A stretch of DNA of 64,000 bases from Afipia massiliensis (lineage in GTDB: Bacteria > Pseudomonadota > Alphaproteobacteria > Rhizobiales > Xanthobacteraceae), in NCBI RefSeq assembly GCF_014203115.1, contig NZ_JACHIJ010000005.1, positions 62,001 through 126,000 on the forward strand, written 5' to 3'. Of this stretch, positions 21,736-29,787 are shown piece after piece. Every line of letters begins with the position of its first letter. The first letter of the stretch is position 1. A program made the position numbers and the translations under genes. The notes under the pieces are model-generated. The model did no database searches, was not told the DNA's origin, and worked only from the letters and a program-made list of their open reading frames with translations.

Positions 21736-22746
21736 TTAACGCTCGCGAACCAATGCAGGTGAGGTGACCGGCATTTCTAGCGGCTCTCCCTTTAACGCCT
21801 CCAGCCGACTGACCTCGGCGACGTTGAAGCTCGCATATGATGAGGGTGCCGCGCCCAATAAGCGCCGATAACTTTTGTGCATGTCTCCATCGAGATAAAC
21901 GCGTTTAAATGCACCAGTGCCAGCGCGCACGAGCTGAGCTACCTGTTGGGTATCGTTGCGTTGCTTTTCTCCAACGAGTGCCGCTGTCTCTGGTTCATAC
22001 AATAATTCGGGACAAGGTCGCGAGGCCTGAAGCGGGCCGCGAGCGGCGCTCGCATTGAAAACGTAGTTTCCGCCGCACGCGTCAACTCTAGGCTCTTGAC
22101 GCACAACCTCGAAATGATCTGAACCTTCCTTCAGGTTTGTCCAAAATGCAAAATTTGGATCGGCACGGTATTTGGCAAGATTCTCAGCCGTCATGCGAAA
22201 CGGCAATGCTTGAACCTGGATGGCCTTTTGGCCGCCGGCGAATGCCTCCCGCGCAAGCGCATATATTTCAGCCATCCCATCATTCGTCATCGCGTAGCAT
22301 CCGCTCGAAGTGCATTCACCATGCACCATCAAATGGCGTCCAGATCGACCGTGCGCCCGATCGACCTCGTTCGGAAATCCCAGATCGAATGAAAGAAAGA
22401 GCTCCGAGCGAGGGTTCATTTGCCTAGGCGTAACGAGATAAAATCCTTCGGGGGCCTGACGGTCTCCTTCCCGAGTCTTTGGACCTAGCTGGCCGGACCA
22501 TCGACAAATGCCGTACGTCTTCAGCAAAGCGTAACGGTCGCTGCTCTCACGTTTCCACACTTCAAGTTCATTTTCCTGTTTGAAGATGCGCACCAAGATC
22601 GGGTCTGACGAGGTCATTCCCTTGGCCTGCATGTCTGACAATAAGACGGTGGGTATCGGCCGCAGATGCTTAGCAGCGTCAAACTGAGGCGTCGAACATC
22701 CCAGGAGAAAGACTGAAACCATAAGTGTGGCGATGATCTTCGACAA
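21736..22746 (-). CDS. L,D-transpeptidase family lipoprotein (YafK-like)
   Basis: This 336-residue protein has a lipoprotein signal (SVFLLGC, lipid-anchored Cys17) and a YkuD-type catalytic domain with H142 and the nucleophile C150 in HGECTSSGCYAMT. YafK/ErfK-like enzymes form or cut 3-3 crosslinks or link lipoproteins to peptidoglycan. The C-terminal 120 residues are less conserved. It follows lspA by 45 bp on the same strand, and LspA is the enzyme that would process its signal peptide. Its presence in the lead/cadmium cluster suggests an envelope role under metal stress, which is inference. Confidence 0.85.
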   Translation of the reverse strand: MSKIIATLMVSVFLLGCSTPQFDAAKHLRPIPTVLLSDMQAKGMTSSDPILVRIFKQENELEVWKRESSDRYALLKTYGICRWSGQLGPKTREGDRQAPEGFYLVTPRQMNPRSELFLSFDLGFPNEVDRAHGRSGRHLMVHGECTSSGCYAMTNDGMAEIYALAREAFAGGQKAIQVQALPFRMTAENLAKYRADPNFAFWTNLKEGSDHFEVVRQEPRVDACGGNYVFNASAARGPLQASRPCPELLYEPETAALVGEKQRNDTQQVAQLVRAGTGAFKRVYLDGDMHKSYRRLLGAAPSSYASFNVAEVSRLEALKGEPLEMPVTSPALVRER

Positions 22747-22791
22747 TTCGAACTCCGAAGCGTTATAGAGTGAAAGCCGCGCTTACAAACA

Positions 22792-23283
22792 TCAGCGAAT
22801 TTGTCGTGCGCTTGCGGTGTCAGCGCTGCTACGATGTCCGACGAAATGCATCATCAGCAGAGATGTTCCGCAGACAATTCCAACGTCGGCCATGTTGAAA
22901 GCCGGCCAGTGCCAATCCCCGAGATGAAAATCCAAGAAATCCGGCACAGCACCGTGCCGTAGGCGGTCCGTAGCATTCCCCAGCGCTCCACCGACAACCA
23001 AGCCGATGGCAACACGCACGGATGGGGTGTTAGCGCGACCCAGCCAGACCAAAAGGGCGGCGGAAATCGCGATCGCGTATGCAGCGAAAATCCACGCCGG
23101 AACGCCAAGGGCTCCAAACAGCCCAAAGCTAACTCCGGTGTTCCAGCCCAGCACAAAGTTGAAAAGCGGCGTGATGCCGATCGCCGCTGGCGGATTCATG
23201 AGATGATTGAGTATCCACCATTTGGTGGCTTGGTCTATCACGTACCACGTTGCAGCCAGCGCTAGTGTTGCTCGCATCATCAC
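22792..23283 (-). CDS. lspA: Lipoprotein signal peptidase (PbrC-like LspA)
   Basis: This 163-residue membrane aspartyl protease has four TM helices. The catalytic Asps lie in GNATDRLRHGAVPDFLDF and FNMADVGI, with the usual KWWILNHL start region (in place of KxWxxxxL). Family enzymes cleave prolipoproteins after lipid attachment. A copy next to a heavy-metal ATPase with a MerR regulator matches pbr/cad lead- and zinc-resistance clusters, where PbrC-type proteins occur. It is therefore probably an accessory paralogue, not the housekeeping enzyme. It lies 19 bp after ccdA. Confidence 0.88.
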   Translation of the reverse strand: MMMRATLALAATWYVIDQATKWWILNHLMNPPAAIGITPLFNFVLGWNTGVSFGLFGALGVPAWIFAAYAIAISAALLVWLGRANTPSVRVAIGLVVGGALGNATDRLRHGAVPDFLDFHLGDWHWPAFNMADVGIVCGTSLLMMHFVGHRSSADTASARQIR

Positions 23284-23302
23284 ACTCTACCTGCGCGCCT
23301 GC

Positions 23303-24052
23303 TCAGCCGATTTGGCCCAGCATCGGAAAAGTTTCCATGAACCAGATCGCAACGTCAGTTAGATGACCCGTTATCATTGCAACTCCCATAGCGATCATCA
23401 CGAATCCTGAAATTAGCTGCAAAATGCGACCGGCGCGTCCAAATTTTCCCAAGCGTCCGACAAAGCTGCTGGAAAAAAGCGCCGCCAGAACGAACGGCAA
23501 CCCAAGGCCGAGAGAGTAAATGGCAAGCAGCGCCACACCGCTCGCGCCGGAGGAAGACGAAGCCGCGACCGCAAGGATTGCGCCAAGGACCGGACCAATG
23601 CAGGGCGTCCATCCAAACGCAAATGCAGTACCGAGGAGATAGGCAGAGACCGGCCCTGTGCCCGGCCGTGCGATTTGCACGCGCGTGTCGCGCTCGATCC
23701 AATCAGGACGCCAGAGGCCTGTCGTAAAGATACCAAACAGAATGACTAGCCCGCCGCTGAGTATATTGATTTGGTATCGGTAAACTGCGAGCACCAAGCT
23801 CAAGGCGTTGGCGCCGGCACCGAGTGCCACAAAGATCGTCGTAAATCCGAGGACAAAGCATACACTCAAAAACAGTACGCGAAGCTGCTGCCGAGCCGGG
23901 ACCGATTGATCGCCGTCCGCCGGTGGGAGGCTTTGACCTGCGACATATGAGATGTATGCCGGCACCAGGGGAAGGACACACGGCGATAGGAACGAGACCG
24001 CTCCAGCCGCGAACGTCGTGACAATGCCGACGACGGAAAGGTCGAGCGTCAT
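23303..24052 (-). CDS. ccdA: CcdA-like thiol-disulfide transmembrane protein
   Basis: This 249-residue protein has six TM helices and moves reducing equivalents across the membrane. The two redox Cys are visible in SFLSPCVLPLVPAY (TM1) and GWTPCIGPVLGAIL (TM4). Housekeeping CcdA serves cytochrome c maturation. Here it lies between a P-type ATPase and lspA, with no cytochrome biogenesis genes, so it may keep periplasmic thiols reduced for metal handling (inference). It starts 125 bp after the ATPase stop, possibly in the same operon. Confidence 0.88.
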   Translation of the reverse strand: MTLDLSVVGIVTTFAAGAVSFLSPCVLPLVPAYISYVAGQSLPPADGDQSVPARQQLRVLFLSVCFVLGFTTIFVALGAGANALSLVLAVYRYQINILSGGLVILFGIFTTGLWRPDWIERDTRVQIARPGTGPVSAYLLGTAFAFGWTPCIGPVLGAILAVAASSSSGASGVALLAIYSLGLGLPFVLAALFSSSFVGRLGKFGRAGRILQLISGFVMIAMGVAMITGHLTDVAIWFMETFPMLGQIG

Positions 24053-24176
24053 CGGTGTATGGCCTTAAACGAATCTATCAACCTGAGAACCTTCATCCAC
24101 CAGCTCATTTTAGTGAGAGCACACCGTTCCGCGTCTGCAGTCAGAGGCAATCGGCTACGGCTATTCGTCGATAGAT

Positions 24177-26921
24177 TTACGTCTGAGCTGACTGGTCGCG
24201 GCTTAATAGTCGTAGCCCGTTCAGCACGACCAGCAGCGAGGCCCCGACATCGGCTGCGATGGCGCCCCAAAGCGAGGCCCATCCGACGATCGTCAGACCT
24301 GTAAACAGCAATTTGACAGCAAGCGAAAAGCCGATGTTTTGCCGAATGATCGCCAAGGTGGCCTTGGAATGACCAATGAGCCAAGGCAGGCGCGATAAAT
24401 CGTCCTGCATGAGCGCAATATCTGCAGTCTCAATGGCAGCATCAGAGCCGATTGCTCCCATGGCGATGCCAACGTTGGCGCGAGCCATCGCGGGAGCGTC
24501 GTTCACGCCATCTCCAATCATAGCGACATGGCCGTACCGCGCGACCAATCTTTCAACAGCTTCGACCTTTTGTTCGGGCAAGAGCTCCGCGTGCACCTCA
24601 TCGACGCCAGTTTTCTGCGCAATCATTTCGGCAGTGGCCTTGTTATCGCCAGTTAGCATCACGACGCGCTCGATACCTGCCGCGTGTAGGTCGGCCACAA
24701 TACGCTTGGCCTCGGGTCTCACCGCATCGGCGACGGCAATCAGCCCCCAGATCTCGCGGTCATCTCCAACGCCGATAACGGTGCGTCCAGCGATTGCAAG
24801 AGCATCGGCGGCTTGAAGCGCCTCGGCCGAATTCGAAAGCCTGTCGTATTCTTGGATCAAACGACGAGAACCTAACCAAGCTTCTTGCGCGCCGATGCGT
24901 CCTACAACACCTTTGCCGCGCACTGCCTGAACCCCATTGGCGGGGACCGCCGCAATACCGGCTTCGGCCGCTTTTTCAAGGATCGCGTGGGCCAAAGGAT
25001 GCTCGCTGCGAGCTTCAAGGGCAGCCGCCAACTTTAGCAGTTCGCCCTCGCTGTGATTGTTGAAGGTGACGAGCTCAACGACTTTGGGGCGGCCTTGCGT
25101 CAGCGTGCCGGTTTTATCCATGGCGATTGCCTTGAGTTTCGACGGTGTCTCGAGGTGCACGCCGCCTTTCACCAGCACGCCTTGTTTTGCTGCACCAGCC
25201 AGAGCCGCCACGATGCTGACCGGAGTGGAGATGACGAGCGCGCAGGGGCACGCGATGACAAGAAGAACCAGGGCGCGATAAAACCATACGTCCCATGCTC
25301 CGCCGAATATAAGCGGCGGAATGATCAACACCGCCACCGCAAGCCCCATGACGCTCGGCGTATAGATTCGGGCAAAGCGTTCGACCCATTGCTCGGAAGG
25401 CGCGCGGCGGCTTTGCGCGGAGCCCACCATTTTGATGATGCGGGCGAGCGTGGTGTCTTGCGCACCCTTTGTGGTTTCGATTTCCAGCGCACCTTCGCCA
25501 TTGATGGTTCCGGCGTAGACCACAGAACCTTCCGATATCGAGACGGGGGCGCTTTCGCCGGTGATGGGAGCTTGGTTCACTTCGCTTGCACCGGTCAGGA
25601 CGATTCCGTCGAGCGGAATTTTATCGCCAGGCCGTACAACGATGTGAGCACCGATTGACACCGCCGCGACGGGAATATCCTTCTCCGTTCCGCCTGCAAA
25701 CTTCACGCGTGCAACGGCTGGAGCCAGTTCCATCAGCGCTGCTACGGCCCGACGCGCGCGCCCAAGGCTCCACGCCTCCAGCGCCAGGGCAAGCGCGAAA
25801 AAGAATGAGACGGTGGCCGCCTCGAACCATTGATGAATGGCAACCGCGCCCACGACGGCGATGACCATCAACAAGTTCATGTCGGGCCGCAGACGTCGCG
25901 CGGAAAGTAGGGCCTTCGGTGCAACATATCTAATCGCACAGACAATGGCCAATGCGTACGCCAAGATGGCGGCAATTGGAGCAGGCGCGAACACCCCCGG
26001 AGTTTCGCTGAGCGCTGCAAGCACGCTCCCCGCAGACGTAGCATGAATGGCAAAGCCAATTGCAGTTAGTAGACCGCTCGCTGTGGTCAGAAGCGATTGG
26101 GTATGTCGCCTGCGGTCCTCGGCATGTGCACCTTCGGTCTTCGGGCCTTCGCTCCACGGTTCCGCACGCATGCCCGTCCGCGCCACGGCCTTCTCAATGC
26201 TGGCCGCGAGGGTTGCGTCCGGATTGCCGCTCACGGACATCCGACCGTTGATGAGGTCAAATACAAGCCTGTCCTCGCCGACCAACGGCCCGACTTCGCG
26301 CTTGAGAGCGGCGACTTCGTCTCCGCAATCCATGCCATGGATTTTGAACACAGCTTCGCCTGGGATCGCGGCAGGTACGAGAGGGGTGAGTGCAAGGTCG
26401 CTGGCGCAACCAGTACAAGAAGGGTCCGCCGCTGGCACACTCAATGGCAGCTTTTGGTCACGTAACAGTTCCGCGACCATACCAGTGGTTGCGACTGCAT
26501 CCTTAATTGCATCAGTTGCCACCGATACACTTGGCGTAACGTCCATACGACCGGCCTTCGTGTCAAAGAAGAGGTTATCTTCGCCACCTATGAGCGGACC
26601 AACCGCACTCTTGAGTTGACGAACCTCGTTTTGGCAATCGAGGCCTGTCACGCGGAAAGAGAGCGGTTCGGTCGTCGGGCTATCGGCCCGCAACGTCGCT
26701 GTCATGCCAGTTGCCGCGACCGCCGCAAGAATTGCGTCCAAACTTGAGACGCCTGCATCGATCGTCATTAGTCCGTGTTTGATGTCGAACGAGAGACTCT
26801 CGTCGCCACCGACTATAGGACTGAGGGCAGCCCTGAGGACGCGAACCTCATTTTGGCAATCAAGGCCTTGAACTTGGAATCGGAATACCCGTGAGCTTGT
26901 AGGCACGGAAAAATCTGTCAC
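24177..26921 (-). CDS. Pb/Cd/Zn-type P1B-ATPase with three DCxxE HMA-like domains
   Basis: This 914-residue exporter is much longer than usual. Three N-terminal HMA-like repeats occur at about 14-78, 87-150 and 190-250. Each has GLDCQNE or GMDCGDE (C22/E25, C96/E99, C199/E202) in place of GMxCxxC, so the metal is probably bound by Cys, Asp and Glu. An extra SCTGC pair (C169, C172) lies between repeats 2 and 3. The core has CPCAL (about 557), DKTGTLT (about 603) and GDGVNDAP (about 805). Carboxylate-containing HMA domains are known in Zn/Cd/Pb ATPases. It is divergently transcribed from a MerR regulator across a typical MerR promoter. PbrA or CadA would be reasonable names. Confidence 0.9.
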   Translation of the reverse strand: MTDFSVPTSSRVFRFQVQGLDCQNEVRVLRAALSPIVGGDESLSFDIKHGLMTIDAGVSSLDAILAAVAATGMTATLRADSPTTEPLSFRVTGLDCQNEVRQLKSAVGPLIGGEDNLFFDTKAGRMDVTPSVSVATDAIKDAVATTGMVAELLRDQKLPLSVPAADPSCTGCASDLALTPLVPAAIPGEAVFKIHGMDCGDEVAALKREVGPLVGEDRLVFDLINGRMSVSGNPDATLAASIEKAVARTGMRAEPWSEGPKTEGAHAEDRRRHTQSLLTTASGLLTAIGFAIHATSAGSVLAALSETPGVFAPAPIAAILAYALAIVCAIRYVAPKALLSARRLRPDMNLLMVIAVVGAVAIHQWFEAATVSFFFALALALEAWSLGRARRAVAALMELAPAVARVKFAGGTEKDIPVAAVSIGAHIVVRPGDKIPLDGIVLTGASEVNQAPITGESAPVSISEGSVVYAGTINGEGALEIETTKGAQDTTLARIIKMVGSAQSRRAPSEQWVERFARIYTPSVMGLAVAVLIIPPLIFGGAWDVWFYRALVLLVIACPCALVISTPVSIVAALAGAAKQGVLVKGGVHLETPSKLKAIAMDKTGTLTQGRPKVVELVTFNNHSEGELLKLAAALEARSEHPLAHAILEKAAEAGIAAVPANGVQAVRGKGVVGRIGAQEAWLGSRRLIQEYDRLSNSAEALQAADALAIAGRTVIGVGDDREIWGLIAVADAVRPEAKRIVADLHAAGIERVVMLTGDNKATAEMIAQKTGVDEVHAELLPEQKVEAVERLVARYGHVAMIGDGVNDAPAMARANVGIAMGAIGSDAAIETADIALMQDDLSRLPWLIGHSKATLAIIRQNIGFSLAVKLLFTGLTIVGWASLWGAIAADVGASLLVVLNGLRLLSRDQSAQT

Positions 26922-26952
26922 TTGTCACCTCGACTTTTTCGACGTGACCGCT

Positions 26953-26983
26953 CATATACACCCTCTAGCAACTAGAGGGTCAA
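26953..26983 (-). promoter_or_regulatory. MerR-type promoter and operator of the P-type ATPase
   Basis: On the minus strand TTGACC (26983-26978) and TATATG (26958-26953) are separated by 19 bp, the overlong spacer typical of MerR-activated promoters. The spacer holds a perfect palindrome with 9-bp arms ACCCTCTAG / CTAGAGGGT around CAA (26960-26980). The ATPase start lies 32 bp downstream and the MerR gene starts 10 bp to the other side, so one operator can serve both genes. Confidence 0.9.
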
Positions 26984-26989
26984 GGGCGC

Positions 26990-27397
26990 ATGTCCGTGCA
27001 ACTCCTAAAAATCGGCGACCTCTCCAAGGCGACTAACACCAAGGTCGAAACGATACGGTACTATGAGAACATTGGCCTTATCCCGGCGCCCCGTCGCACC
27101 ACGGGTAATTTCCGATCATACGCGCCGGAACATTTGGCCAGATTAAGTTTCATACGTCGGGCGAGGGAACTGGGTTTCACGTTGGGCCAGGTACGAAACT
27201 TGCTCGACCTTTCCGACGAAAAGCGGAGATCCTGTGAAGCTGTCGACGTAATTGCTCGAGAACATCTAAGACAGGTAGATCGTAAGATCACGGACCTAAG
27301 GGCCCTCCGGGCCGAGCTGGATAGCGTGATCAATCAGTGCAGTTGTGGAACGATTGCCGATTGCCGCATCATCGAAGCGTTGGCTCCGGCTCAGTGA
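26990..27397 (+). CDS. MerR-family metal regulator (PbrR/CadR-like)
   Basis: This 135-residue protein has an N-terminal winged helix (KIGDLSKATNTKVETIRYYENIGLIPAP) and a long dimerisation helix. The Cys residues fit the divalent-metal branch: C82 in the SCEAVD segment and C117/C119/C125 in the C-terminal loop (QCSCGTIADC). PbrR and CadR bind Pb or Cd with three Cys of this arrangement. It has a weak AAGGG ribosome site close to the operator. It is expected to repress both genes without metal and to twist the 19-bp spacer promoter into an active form with metal. It is adjacent to its likely target, the 914-residue ATPase. Confidence 0.88.
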   Translation: MSVQLLKIGDLSKATNTKVETIRYYENIGLIPAPRRTTGNFRSYAPEHLARLSFIRRARELGFTLGQVRNLLDLSDEKRRSCEAVDVIAREHLRQVDRKITDLRALRAELDSVINQCSCGTIADCRIIEALAPAQ

Positions 27398-27488
27398 AAG
27401 CAGAAGGCATGTACGAACGTTGCCTACTTGCAGTGCGCAGCCCGCGATTTTGCGAATACCTAGCGGCCTTCGACCACCGCGATCGATA

Positions 27489-28313
27489 TCACGGGCCGGC
27501 GACGGGCCGGTTGGCAAGATTCTCATCTTTACATCCGTCCAATTTATCTCCGAACTCGCGTAGCAGGAACAGACTGACATCGTCGAGCGAGTCATGATCT
27601 TTGCGGAACGGCTGCTCAAGCGTCTCGATGAGATAAAGCGCATATACAAACATATAGGATATGAAGCCAAAAATCAGCGCCGTACCGGGCGAGCCTTCAG
27701 TCTCCAAGAACAGCAAAAGCAGCACGATAGCTGCAACCAACGTCTTCACCAAAATGTACACGGAAGGCACGAATTGCATGCTTTGAATGTGATAGATCCG
27801 GAAGACGCATCTGCGCAGTTGATCCTGCTGGCCGCGCAGCCGCACGATGAAATTCGCCGGCATGCCCAGGACATCCATTTGCGCAACCATCGGGGTGAGC
27901 TTGTCGATTTCGAGAATAGCTGGCCGCAGATCCTTGTGGGCTCCCTCGTGTCCAAGCCCCCTCTGCAAGACGATAAGGATGTTCCCGAGTATTATTCGCA
28001 GCGGACCGACTTTGAAATCCGGGCACTTCTCGGCAAAACAGACAGCGTCGTCATGGATTGCCTCCAATGCCACGCGAATGTCGGCCGGCAACCGCTCAGA
28101 TTCTTTGTAGTCAGAAAGAACGCCCGACAGGAGAAAGCCAATGATGAAAATCGCTCCGCCGATTGCGCTGGTCAACAGCGTGCTCAGCGTCACGAATTCG
28201 AACTGCATCCAGTGAACAAACACCTTGATGGCGCTGATCGCGACGACCAATCCCGCCACGAGGAAGAATAACTTAAGCTTCTTCAACTCGTGATGCCCGT
28301 TGATCCATTTCAT
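27489..28313 (-). CDS. Integral membrane protein, bestrophin/DUF4239-like topology
   Basis: This 274-residue protein has two N-terminal TM helices (LFFLVAGLVVAISAIKVFVHW; LLTSAIGGAIFIIGFLLSGVL), a central soluble helical region (residues about 70-185) and two C-terminal TM helices (VYILVKTLVAAIVLLLLFL; ALIFGFISYMFVYALYLI). The arrangement and the EQPFRKDHDSLDDVSLFLL tail recall bestrophin-like channels and DUF4239 proteins, but I cannot place it firmly. It is convergent with the MerR gene and has no clear operon partner. Confidence 0.65.
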   Translation of the reverse strand: MKWINGHHELKKLKLFFLVAGLVVAISAIKVFVHWMQFEFVTLSTLLTSAIGGAIFIIGFLLSGVLSDYKESERLPADIRVALEAIHDDAVCFAEKCPDFKVGPLRIILGNILIVLQRGLGHEGAHKDLRPAILEIDKLTPMVAQMDVLGMPANFIVRLRGQQDQLRRCVFRIYHIQSMQFVPSVYILVKTLVAAIVLLLLFLETEGSPGTALIFGFISYMFVYALYLIETLEQPFRKDHDSLDDVSLFLLREFGDKLDGCKDENLANRPVAGP

Positions 28314-28529
28314 AATGCGGAACCTTTGCGATCGAATGGGACTTTATAAAGACCATCTCTTTCTCGCAAAAAGGTGGACCTTTTGTCGCGTGTACGTTTT
28401 GCCATAAACGGGCATTGAGGGAGTGATAGCTACTACCGCACGGGAATTGATTTGGCACGCAGGACGTGACAGAATTTATGTCTCTTGCGGGATTCATGAT
28501 TGCTCTCGACCGACTAAGGGAACGTTGCC

Positions 28530-28856
28530 ATGAAAACCATCATCACGATTGCGGCCGGCGTTATTCTTTTGAGTGGTGTCGCAGCCGTAACTCCCGCAGC
28601 AGCCTTACCGGCCTCCGGGACCGCCATAGAAGCGCGAAGTATTGCTGCGAGCGAGCAAGTGCAGCCGGTTCATATGCGCCGGCATCGTCATCATAGGCAC
28701 TACGCGCATCGACGTTATCGTGTTAATCCTTATTACGGCTATGGATACGGTTACGCACCACCTGTATTCATACCCTTTGGCTTTGGTCATCACGGTGGCC
28801 ACCATTTCGGTGGCCATCATTTCGGTGGCCATGGCGGGCACCACGGCCATCACTGA
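28530..28856 (+). CDS. Secreted His-rich protein (HHGGHH tail), paralogue 2
   Basis: This 108-residue protein has a signal peptide (KTIITIAAGVILLSGVAAVTPAAA), then a basic/His cluster (HMRRHRHHRHYAHRRYR), a Tyr/Gly segment (YYGYGYGYAPP) and a tail of HHGGHHFGGHHFGGHGGHHGHH type. A GGGAACGTTGCC site precedes the ATG. It shares its layout with the products at 8661-8990 and 33868-34190. A periplasmic or surface metal chelator is plausible from composition. It stands alone between a divergent membrane protein gene and flgF. Confidence 0.72.
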   Translation: MKTIITIAAGVILLSGVAAVTPAAALPASGTAIEARSIAASEQVQPVHMRRHRHHRHYAHRRYRVNPYYGYGYGYAPPVFIPFGFGHHGGHHFGGHHFGGHGGHHGHH

Positions 28857-28996
28857 GTTCGCAGAGCGCGCCTGGACACGGGAACCGAGTGGTGAGCGCT
28901 GGCCGTACACCCAAGATGTCGCATTGTGCTGCGTCGCGAAGGCGGCATCGTACCAAGCCGTAGACCTAATTTGATTCGCCGTGAAAAGGGGCCGCC

Positions 28997-29737
28997 GTGG
29001 GCGAGACCACGCTTATCCATCTTTCGCGCCTGGTGGTTCTCAGGCGTCAGCTCGACGTCGCAGCAAATAACATTGCGAACGTCGAAAATACCGGCTTCCG
29101 TGCTCAGCATCTTTCCTTTCAAGAGTACCTCAAACCAGAAAGCAATCAGGTCGTCGGCATCAAACCCGAACGTCCCCTCTCTCTGGTAGACGCTGCATTT
29201 GGATTTACGGCGGATTCGCCCGGGGGGCTGCAGATCACAACGAATCCGCTCGACCTGGCGATCAACGGAAATGCCTATTTCGTCGTCCAAACCCCTCAGG
29301 GAGAGCGCTACACCCGAGACGGATCATTTAGTCTTGATAAATCGGGCCGGCTGGTCACCATGGAGGGCCACACAGTTCAAGCTGGAAATGGCGCTGTAAC
29401 AGTGCCCACCCAAGCTGACAGCATCAGTATCGATGCAAGCGGGCGGATTTCGACCAAGCTGGGCGAACTGGGCCGGTTGCGGCTGGTCCAATTTCCAGAA
29501 CGCGGCAATCTGCATGCGGTCGGCGGAAATCTGTTTCGATCGGACTCTGCACCGGCTGCAATTTCGGATGGCTCTGCGAAGGTACTGCAGGGTATGGTAG
29601 AGAAATCCAATGTCCAGCCAACCGTCGAGATAAGCCGACTGGCCGAAATCAACAAAGCTTACGAAATGGTGAGCAAGTTGTTGAAAAGCTCACAGGATGT
29701 GACTGAGTTAAACAGGCTGGCTGATGTACCCGATTAG
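28997..29737 (+). CDS. flgF: Flagellar basal-body rod protein FlgF, orphan copy
   Basis: This 246-residue protein matches the proximal rod protein FlgF. It has the N-terminal rod motif (LSRLVVLRRQLDVAANNIANVENTGFR), a central YTRDGSFSLDKSGRLVTMEGH segment and the C-terminal SNVQPTVEISRLAEINKAYEMVSKLL helix. The start is a GTG with AAGGGG upstream, and the extreme N-terminus (GETTLIH) is slightly atypical. No other flagellar gene lies in the window. It may be a displaced or duplicated copy; whether it is expressed or assembled cannot be told. Confidence 0.85.
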   Translation: MGETTLIHLSRLVVLRRQLDVAANNIANVENTGFRAQHLSFQEYLKPESNQVVGIKPERPLSLVDAAFGFTADSPGGLQITTNPLDLAINGNAYFVVQTPQGERYTRDGSFSLDKSGRLVTMEGHTVQAGNGAVTVPTQADSISIDASGRISTKLGELGRLRLVQFPERGNLHAVGGNLFRSDSAPAAISDGSAKVLQGMVEKSNVQPTVEISRLAEINKAYEMVSKLLKSSQDVTELNRLADVPD

Positions 29738-29787
29738 CTGGCCTGAATTGACTTGGGCCGGCTGCTTTTGACTGGGGCACGACGACG

